Origin: Bifidobacterium sp. ESL0690
Lineage (GTDB): Bacteria > Actinomycetota > Actinomycetes > Actinomycetales > Bifidobacteriaceae
Length of the DNA stretch: 64,000 bases
Assembly: GCF_029392315.1 (NCBI RefSeq)
Contig: NZ_CP113939.1
Coordinates: forward strand, 2,418,001-2,482,000
Direction of reading: 5' to 3'
The position numbers and the translations under genes are program-made. The notes below the pieces were generated by a model. The model searched no databases, was not told the DNA's origin, and worked only from the letters and a program-made list of their open reading frames with translations. Below, piece after piece: positions 57,820 to 64,000 of this stretch (position 1 is its first letter; every line of letters begins with the position of its first letter).

Positions 57820-58185
57820 ATGTCACTTGCGAATTATCTGGGCATCAAACAACAGGAAATCTCGCGGTCAAAGGTCATCTTAACATTGCCGGTTACAGAA
57901 AACGTTCTACAGCCTTTCGGCATTCTGCACGGCGGAGTGAACGCGGTTTTGGCCGAGGAAGCCGCGAGTTTGGGCGCTATGGCGCGGCTTGACGCCACCC
58001 ATATCGCCGTCGGCGTGGACATCAGCACGCATCATTTCCGCCCAGTGACTTCCGGCACATTGACCGCCACCGCAACTCCGGAAAACGTCGGTAAAACATT
58101 GCAAACTTGGCGCGTAGAGGTGCGCATGGGCAGCAAGCTCACCAGTATTTCAACAGTCACATTAGCTGTCCGCGAACGCCAGTGA
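57820..58185 (+). CDS. Hotdog-fold thioesterase, probable DHNA-CoA hydrolase (MenI-like)
   Basis: A 121-residue PaaI/YbdB-type hotdog thioesterase: FGILHGGVNAVLAEEAASLGAM with the catalytic region, then VGVDISTHHFRPVTSGTLTA. In this position it would release 1,4-dihydroxy-2-naphthoate from its CoA ester, the step after MenB. The start at 57820 has GAGG ahead; earlier in-frame ATGs at 57787 and 57760 would overlap the menB promoter. Assignment to DHNA-CoA rests on gene context. Confidence 0.8.
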   Translation: MSLANYLGIKQQEISRSKVILTLPVTENVLQPFGILHGGVNAVLAEEAASLGAMARLDATHIAVGVDISTHHFRPVTSGTLTATATPENVGKTLQTWRVEVRMGSKLTSISTVTLAVRERQ

Positions 58186-58211
58186 TTTTCTGCAGATCTC
58201 GCGTGCCAGAT

Positions 58212-58500
58212 TCTGCGAGCGCCTCCCTACTGCCATAAAAGTGCAAGTTAGCGCCTGCAAAGTGCACCATTCAGACGCTACTATCGAAAACGCGCGTTTT
58301 ACCACCTCAAAACGCACTTTTCCGACGTCACTGACATTAAAGTGCAAGCCGGTACCCGCAAAGGTGCATTCTTCTGACCCTATCGTCCAAAAAGTGCACT
58401 CTGACACTTCCAAAACGCACCTTTTGGACACTAGTGTCTGAATAGTGCAAATTGGCACTGCCGAAGTGCACTATTCTGACATTACCGGCGAAAATCGAAA
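58212..58500. repeat. Palindromic array, TGCACTTT family, about 5 units at 51-bp period
   Basis: Boxes related to TGCACTTT start at 58263, 58313, 58365, 58416 and 58467, each followed 30 bases later by its partner (58293, 58343, 58395, 58446; the last is decayed). A diverged unit precedes them with its second box at 58242. The geometry is that of the 20433 array, with lower box conservation. It fills the convergent gap between the thioesterase gene and the 58506 gene. Confidence 0.85.
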
Positions 58501-58505
58501 CCTAA

Positions 58506-58814
58506 TCAGGCGACCTGCAGGCGGCCCTTGCCGTAATGCCGACGAGCCGCTTCCGCGGTGATACCCAGAGCTCGGCCAATGGTGTTCCACGACTGGCCAC
58601 GGTTTCGGCTTTGCTGAACAGTATGGTCGATGTCACGTTCGACGGCATGACGCTGATAATTGAGCCGTCTCAATTCACGCGAAGGGTCCCAACGCGAGTC
58701 CATCGTGGGGTCTCCCGGCGCGGGAGAAACACGCGCATCCATCTCATCATTGATTTCCTCGCCATAAGCAGCCAATTCGCGCTGCTCTTCTTTTGACAAA
58801 TCGGAAAACTTCAT
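58506..58814 (-). CDS. HTH protein, antitoxin-like partner
   Basis: A 102-residue acidic/basic protein whose end, GQSWNTIGRALGITAEAARR, is a helix-turn-helix of the type seen in actinobacterial antitoxins. The N-terminal half is rich in charged residues (LSKEEQRELAAYGEEINDEM). Its ATG overlaps the stop codon of the 58811 gene (ATGA), so the two are translationally coupled. Family function is inferred from this arrangement. Confidence 0.7.
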   Translation of the reverse strand: MKFSDLSKEEQRELAAYGEEINDEMDARVSPAPGDPTMDSRWDPSRELRRLNYQRHAVERDIDHTVQQSRNRGQSWNTIGRALGITAEAARRHYGKGRLQVA

Positions 58815-59086
58815 CGCAACCCCTCCTTCTTAAGGTAGCTTTCACGCGCTTTCATCGCATGCACAATCAATTCCTGAGTATACCCAGCTCTTGCTGCCGT
58901 ACCGATTTCATACCACACTGCTCCGGAAACTCCCGGCCCCACATACATATACGTAGGCGGGTCTCTGTCGTAGTTGACGTCCACCGGTCCCCTCGCCTGT
59001 CGATATGCATGCAAAATGTCATTTTCTGACACCCCATGCTTAAAAGCTGACGGAAGAATCAACGGTTCTTCTTCCTCAAATCCCAT
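58811..59086 (-). CDS. Toxin-like partner of a toxin-antitoxin-type pair
   Basis: A 91-residue protein. FKHGVSENDILHAYRQA, then YMYVGPGVSGAVWYEIG and LIVHAMKARESYL follow the order of small actinobacterial toxin-like proteins (DUF4258/RelE-like fold) that precede an HTH antitoxin gene. The start may instead be an ATG at 59107, seven codons earlier; neither has a strong ribosome site. It is the first gene of a two-gene operon with the HTH protein. Confidence 0.65.
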   Translation of the reverse strand: MGFEEEEPLILPSAFKHGVSENDILHAYRQARGPVDVNYDRDPPTYMYVGPGVSGAVWYEIGTAARAGYTQELIVHAMKARESYLKKEGLR

Positions 59087-59149
59087 ATGAACAGTATATC
59101 CCAACATAAGTTGCCGTCAAATATTGCCAATGTATATGCCGTTTTCTAG

Positions 59150-59224
59150 TTATCTCCAAAAAGTGCAGAAATTTACATTTTTTTGGAGATAAAAATGTAT
59201 TTTCTTACACTTTTTTGGAGTTAC
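59150..59224. repeat. Short repeat TTACAYTTTTTTGGAG, 2 direct and 1 inverted copy
   Basis: TTACATTTTTTTGGAGATAA at 59173 and TTACACTTTTTTGGAGTTAC at 59205 are 32 bases apart; an inverted TTATCTCCAAAAAGTG starts at 59150. The style matches the iterons before the AAA+/DUF4143 genes, but no such gene follows. The stretch 59225-59600 shows only AT-rich DNA and the presumed promoter of the DASS gene. Confidence 0.7.
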
Positions 59225-59600
59225 GCCATTTTGACGCAACAACTTCGCCCTTTACGACTTATCCCAAAAGCAACTACACCGCGAATGCGTCGGAAACTCC
59301 ACACTGTCACATTTCTTTATCAGCGAAGACGAAATCGGGGATTTTTGCTAGTTTTTTTAGCGAATAATACAACAGAAGATGGCGAAAAAATTCGTTTCTT
59401 CGACACGATAGATAAAAACAGTAGGTTCTGGAAATTCTTTTAGACAGAACGCATTCAGTCATCCAATGCAATACAAAATCCCAACATGTACGGTGGGAAA
59501 GACCGTGGATTTCGTGCGCTTCATGGCGCGAGCGGAAGGTGGCGGAAAGCTTTAAAGAGAACGATAAAACCATGAGTTGAAAGGACCGTGAGCAGCCATT

Positions 59601-61031
59601 ATGTCTTCGGTACTCACCAAGAAGAAAATTCCCCTAGCCCTCTTCCTTCTATGCTGCATCGGCCTCATTTTCATGTGGTTCACGCCCGCGCCCGCGCACG
59701 TGCAGACCACGGGCTGGCACAGCTTCGCGATCGTGCTCTTCTTCCTCGCCGGGTGCGTCTTCAACGTGGCCCCGCTTTCCATACTTTCGCTGACGATGAT
59801 GACGCTTCTGGGAGTCACCTTCACGATGCCGGCAGCGACGCTGATCTCATTCTTCGGCTCCGCCCCGGTCTGGCTCGTGCTTTTCGCGTTCTTCATGGCC
59901 ATCGGCTTCCGTAAGACGAACCTCGGCGCGCGCATGGCCTACTGGCTGATCGCCCACTTCGGCCGCAGCCCGCTGGCCCTGGCCTACGTCATGGCCGTCT
60001 GCGATTTGGTCTTGGCTCCGGTCATTCCGAACACCAATGCACGCGGCGCCGGCATCCTCTTCCCCATCAACCAGTCGCTGGTCGAGGCGCTTAACGAGCC
60101 GAAGGACCCGAGCAAACGTTCCGTCAGCTCGTTCCTCACGTTGGCTACGTTCCATCTCAACCTGATTATCGGCGGGCTTTTCCTGACCTCGATGGCCACG
60201 AACCCGCTGGTCGCCAGCATGGCCGCCAGCACCTTCGGCATCAAGATCTCGTGGTTCCAGTGGTTCGCGTACGCCAGCGTCCCGACGCTGCTCGCCGCAG
60301 TAATCGTGCCAATCGTCATCCTGGCCATCCATCACCCGCAAGGCCAAAGCGCCGACCTCACCATCGTGCACAAGACCGCACAGGCCGAGCTCAAGAAGAT
60401 GCCGAAGATGGCATTGAACGAGTACCTGATGATCGCCGTCTTCGTGCTCGTCGTCGTACTTTGGGGCACCTCGACCATCACCAAGCTTGACAACACGCTG
60501 ATCGCCATGCTCGGCCTCACCGCCCTGTTGATTTTGAAAATCATCGATCTCGACGACGTCTTCGCCGAAAAGCAAGGCTGGAACATTTTGCTTTGGCTGG
60601 CCCCGCTGATCGGCGTGACCGAATACCTCAACAAAACCGGCGTGGTCGGCTGGATCAAGCGAGTGCTCACTTCCAGCGTCGCCGGCATCCCCGCATGGCT
60701 CGCCATCACGGTCATCGTGCTGCTCTATCTCTACGTACATTATCTGCTGACCAGCGTGCTCGTTCACGTGCAGACGTTCTTCATCCCGTTTGCGGTCATC
60801 CTAGTTTCGCTTGGCGTGCCACCGATCGTGGCGACCATGCTGCTGGGACTCTTGACCTGCATCTCGCCGGGCATGACGCATTACGGCACCGGCACCGCAT
60901 CAATCTATTACTCAACCGGTTACGTCAGCCAGAAAGAATGGTGGAAGGTCGGCTTCATCGTCAGCCTCGTCAACCTCATTATTTACGCCGGAGTGGGCAC
61001 GCTCTGGTGGAAGCTGATCGGCCTATGGTAA
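59601..61031 (+). CDS. DASS-family anion:Na+ symporter
   Basis: A 476-residue transporter with about 12 spans. DASS (SLC13-like) features: GFRKTNLGARMAYWLIAHFG, LVLAPVIPNTNARGAGILFP in the first half with the S-N-T-type substrate loop, and a mirrored LTCISPGMTHYGTGTASIYY in the second. Family members carry di- or tricarboxylates, and the citrate/succinate-antiport branch is likely; substrate unproven. AAAGGA lies rather far (15 bases) ahead of the ATG. Monocistronic and followed by a terminator. Confidence 0.88.
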   Translation: MSSVLTKKKIPLALFLLCCIGLIFMWFTPAPAHVQTTGWHSFAIVLFFLAGCVFNVAPLSILSLTMMTLLGVTFTMPAATLISFFGSAPVWLVLFAFFMAIGFRKTNLGARMAYWLIAHFGRSPLALAYVMAVCDLVLAPVIPNTNARGAGILFPINQSLVEALNEPKDPSKRSVSSFLTLATFHLNLIIGGLFLTSMATNPLVASMAASTFGIKISWFQWFAYASVPTLLAAVIVPIVILAIHHPQGQSADLTIVHKTAQAELKKMPKMALNEYLMIAVFVLVVVLWGTSTITKLDNTLIAMLGLTALLILKIIDLDDVFAEKQGWNILLWLAPLIGVTEYLNKTGVVGWIKRVLTSSVAGIPAWLAITVIVLLYLYVHYLLTSVLVHVQTFFIPFAVILVSLGVPPIVATMLLGLLTCISPGMTHYGTGTASIYYSTGYVSQKEWWKVGFIVSLVNLIIYAGVGTLWWKLIGLW

Positions 61032-61049
61032 ATCGTCAACACGCATTAC

Positions 61050-61106
61050 AAAGCCCATTGCGAACCTCCGTTCTCAAAAGCAGGACGGGGGCTTCGTGGG
61101 CTTTTT
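61050..61106 (+). terminator. Terminator of the DASS gene
   Basis: AAAGCCCA and TGGGCTTT form the outer stem, with an imperfect inner CCTCCGT/ACGGGGG stem, followed by a T-stretch, 18 bases past the stop. Confidence 0.75.
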
Positions 61107-61143
61107 ATGCGTTACTCCAGGCGTGTCAGCTAGGTGATTCCCT

Positions 61144-64000
61144 ATGAAAAAGCCTTCGTTCGTAACTGCGCTGCGCATCATTGCGACAGCGGTATGCGCA
61201 GCCGTAGCTTCCTGCGCGGTTTTTGCAAGCGCCGATAGCGGAACCGACGGCACAACATTTACCAACGACTCAAACATTGCGTCAGCGACGGCACAAACCA
61301 ACTTCTACAACTCCGGAAACAACAACCTCACAAACCCCGTAAAAACCTCAAGCCAAATCGGGCCACAAGAGGAAACATCCCAACCGCAGGTAGGGCCTCA
61401 AGCCACTTGCAGGGCGACAAACTGGGCCAACTGGGGTACGCCATACAGCGGGGCCACAGGCGTAAGCGGCCAGGACAGCAGCACCGTCCAATGGCAAATC
61501 ACAAGCGATTGCGTATTGCACCTCACCGGCGGCACAAGCCCTGACATCTCGAACAGACAAGGCAACATTCCTTGGAATTCACGGCGCGGCAGCATTGTCG
61601 GGGTCAAAGTTGAAGGTAACCTCACCTTGTTCAAAAGCGATATCGACCTGAATCCCATGTTCACCAATATGTACAACCTCACCAGCGTCGACACCACGGG
61701 CGGCTCGCTGCATCTGGCCGAATCCGCAGCGGCCGGACTGTTCGACAGCTGCACCTCGCTTACCACCATCAACGGAATCACCAGCTGGGACACCAGCCAG
61801 ACCACGGGCATGGCCAGCATGTTCTACTTCTGCACCGGGCTGAGCCAACTGGACCTTTCCGGCTTCAACACCGCGAACGTGGAAGACATGTCCAACATGT
61901 TCGACGCCGACAATGCCCTCACTTCAATCAAATTCTCGAGCAATTTCAAGACGGGCAACGTCACCAGCATGTCAGACATGTTCAATGGCTGCTCGCTTTT
62001 GCCCTCGCTCGACCTGTCCAAATTCGACACCCGCGCCGTAAAGAGCATGGCCCACATGTTCGCCGGCTGTTCCTCGCTTACCGACCTCAACCTCTCCAAT
62101 TTCGACACCGGCAACGTCAACAACATGAACGCCATGTTCCAAAGCTGCAACAAACTCGCTTCGTTGGATCTTTCAAGTTTCGTCACCACCAAAGTCACCG
62201 ACATGAGTTACATGTTCAATGACTGCTCTTCCCTCACCTCGTGGGTCCAGCCCAACTTCGCCACCTCCCTCGTGACCGATATGGCCTATATGTTCGACGG
62301 ATGCACCAACCTCACAACCCTTGACATTTCAAGCTTCGATACCACCAAGGCCATGTCTTCGATGACCCAGCTTCTGCCGAACGGATTGCGCCGCCTGAAG
62401 CTGGGAACGAACACACAACTGAGCAACACCGCGTTTTCGAACGTCGACAGCACCATCAACTGGGAGGAAATGTCAAGCCTCGACAACAACGCAACCCATA
62501 TCGGTTCTGTTGGCAATCTGAGCGCTCTGCAGACGCGTGCGGCTTCCAGCAACCCCGCTGGTTCGTATTGGGACTCACGCCTCACGCCGACCGGCGTGCA
62601 GCTCGCGATCAACGCGAACGGCGGCGTCACGAACTTCACCCCCGTCTCCTACGACACCACCACCGCGGCGGCGACCATCACCGTGCCGCAGGGCAACGTG
62701 CTCACCGCCAACATGTCCCAATACGTCTTCACCGGCTGGAACAGTTGCGCAAGCCCAGTCTCTTCGACAAGCTGCAAACCCTACCAGCCTGGCGACACCA
62801 TCGCCGTGGCCCAAGGCGATTCCAACCCCGTCAGAACCCTCACGCTTTACGCCCAGTGGGCCAAGGTTCCATGGCCCGTAATCGACAACAACACGCCAAT
62901 GGTTCACGCTCCCCTCGGTGCGAGCCCGACCGCGGACATCACCGTAACGAACACCCCGAACACGAACTCATTTGTCGCCAGTGCGATGGCAAGCAGCGTC
63001 ACCACCATCACCACGCCTCTGGGCTTTCATGCAACGGAAAACGGCATCGGCACATTCACCGAATCGGGCGTCCCGATAGCCCAAGTCCAACCGGTAATGG
63101 GCCGCTCCTACACCATCAACGTGCTGACCACCATGACCGACCCGCTCACCGGCAACACCGTAACAGCCAGACCGGTGTCGAAAAACGGCATGATTCCGTA
63201 TTACAATATCACTTTCGACGCCAATGGCGGCACAGGCGCCCCCACCGACATGTCCGGCTTCGCCGACGTGGACAATCACTACCGCACTACGGCTCCGATC
63301 CCCGCGGACGTCATCCCCACCAAAGGCGAGCACGATATGTTCGCCGGCTGGTCCACCAGTCCGACGGCCACGCAACCGGACTACGCCTATAACCCCGGCA
63401 CTTACGCACCGACCTTCTGGCAGTACGACAGCTCGCACCAATCAGCCAAAACCCAGACGCTCTACGCCGTGTGGCACGAGGCGAAAGCCCCCGTCATCAG
63501 CGAAGTGCACCGCGACCCTACGAGCCACCACGTCATCGCCACCGGCACCGCCCAGCCATGGAATGCTATCGGCTCGCCCACCGTCACCGGACACGCGAAC
63601 ACGGGGTTGCAAGTCAATATGGCGACGCTCGCCGCGGACGGGACACTTTCCATTGCCGGCATCGCTTCCGGCATCAAAACCTCAGTCGGCGGACATGTGG
63701 TCACCGTACGTATACGCGCCTGCTCCGCCAACATACCCGGCCAAAACGGCACGGCACCCCCCGCAAAAATCGGCTGGAGCAACGATAACAACGACATTCC
63801 CGCAGGCTGCACCCAGGTCTTTGGGCCGCCGTCCTCCTTTATTCAGGTTCCCATGTATCCTATCTGGCTTGGCGGCCTCAATAATGAATGGTCGGCCAGC
63901 CTCAACGTCACCGGCAAACCGTACATCTGGGTTTACGCGCAAACGCAAGACGGCCCTATCGACGGGCCGCTCATGATCACCCCGATCGTCCAAGGTTCCG
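61144..64000 (+). CDS. BspA-family (DUF285) surface protein, 3' end beyond the window
   Basis: An open frame of 952 codons runs to the window edge. It starts with a signal peptide (MKKPSFVTALRIIATAV...), followed by about ten DUF285 repeats (NVEDMSNMFDADNALTS, LDLSKFDTRAVKSMAHMF), then InlB-type repeats with YAQW and a GWSTSPTATQPDYAYNPGTY unit, and further Ig-like segments. AGGTGA precedes the ATG. It shares a GPQATC motif after the signal region and overall layout with the 28497 protein, so the two are paralogues. Anchor region not visible. Confidence 0.88.
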   Translation, partial: MKKPSFVTALRIIATAVCAAVASCAVFASADSGTDGTTFTNDSNIASATAQTNFYNSGNNNLTNPVKTSSQIGPQEETSQPQVGPQATCRATNWANWGTPYSGATGVSGQDSSTVQWQITSDCVLHLTGGTSPDISNRQGNIPWNSRRGSIVGVKVEGNLTLFKSDIDLNPMFTNMYNLTSVDTTGGSLHLAESAAAGLFDSCTSLTTINGITSWDTSQTTGMASMFYFCTGLSQLDLSGFNTANVEDMSNMFDADNALTSIKFSSNFKTGNVTSMSDMFNGCSLLPSLDLSKFDTRAVKSMAHMFAGCSSLTDLNLSNFDTGNVNNMNAMFQSCNKLASLDLSSFVTTKVTDMSYMFNDCSSLTSWVQPNFATSLVTDMAYMFDGCTNLTTLDISSFDTTKAMSSMTQLLPNGLRRLKLGTNTQLSNTAFSNVDSTINWEEMSSLDNNATHIGSVGNLSALQTRAASSNPAGSYWDSRLTPTGVQLAINANGGVTNFTPVSYDTTTAAATITVPQGNVLTANMSQYVFTGWNSCASPVSSTSCKPYQPGDTIAVAQGDSNPVRTLTLYAQWAKVPWPVIDNNTPMVHAPLGASPTADITVTNTPNTNSFVASAMASSVTTITTPLGFHATENGIGTFTESGVPIAQVQPVMGRSYTINVLTTMTDPLTGNTVTARPVSKNGMIPYYNITFDANGGTGAPTDMSGFADVDNHYRTTAPIPADVIPTKGEHDMFAGWSTSPTATQPDYAYNPGTYAPTFWQYDSSHQSAKTQTLYAVWHEAKAPVISEVHRDPTSHHVIATGTAQPWNAIGSPTVTGHANTGLQVNMATLAADGTLSIAGIASGIKTSVGGHVVTVRIRACSANIPGQNGTAPPAKIGWSNDNNDIPAGCTQVFGPPSSFIQVPMYPIWLGGLNNEWSASLNVTGKPYIWVYAQTQDGPIDGPLMITPIVQGS

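Overview
The window reads as chromosomal DNA of a Bifidobacterium or a very close relative. This rests on actinobacterial-type gene content (opcA-pgl-gnd, MetG without a C-terminal tRNA-binding domain), strong AAGGAG ribosome sites, LacI-controlled sugar loci with binding-protein-dependent permeases but no local ATPase, and several families typical of bifidobacteria (DUF4235 protein, MarR plus paired ABC exporters). The species cannot be named. No rRNA, tRNA, transposase or CRISPR was found.

Layout. 1-3.5 kb: oxidative pentose-phosphate genes (opcA end, pgl, gnd). 3.8-6.3 kb: a tyrosine-phosphatase-like protein and an AAA+/DUF4143 ATPase preceded by 33-bp iterons. 6.4-17.9 kb: a carbohydrate island with a GH31 alpha-xylosidase-like enzyme lacking its C-terminal end, an ABC sugar importer, a GH2 enzyme, a LacI regulator with four candidate operators, and a GH13 alpha-glucosidase. 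18-26 kb: housekeeping and small genes (histidine phosphatase, DUF4235 protein, nitroreductase, aldo-keto reductase, metG, an AbiEi-like fragment). 26.4-37.3 kb: an MHS transporter, a large BspA/DUF285 surface protein flanked by duplicated ABC-exporter tail and terminator sequence, then a MarR-regulated heterodimeric ABC exporter. 37.6-45.7 kb: a small RHH-like protein, two amino-acid permeases, a DUF4190/DUF5067 membrane protein and a second AAA+/DUF4143 ATPase preceded by 40-bp iterons. 46-53.6 kb: a D-serine utilisation locus (YheO-like regulator, D-serine dehydratase, GntP permease), ilvC, and an MHS transporter behind a peptide-coding transcription attenuator. 53.7-64 kb: a truncated toxin tail plus a membrane partner, three genes for the OSB-to-DHNA segment of menaquinone synthesis, a toxin-antitoxin-like pair, a DASS anion transporter and a second BspA-type surface protein that runs off the end.

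The most unusual content is in the intergenic DNA. Three unrelated families of short dyads occur as tandem arrays with fixed internal geometry: TGCTGGTAAAC/GTTTACCAGCA, box offset 36, four arrays; TGCACTTT, offset 30, period about 51, two arrays; CCGGTTTCT/AGAAACTGGCC, offset 31, period 61, one array. Each starts within a few tens of bases of a stop codon. Separately, each AAA+/DUF4143 gene is headed by its own strictly periodic iteron set (4 x 33 bp and 5 x 40 bp), which suggests a dedicated iteron-ATPase module.
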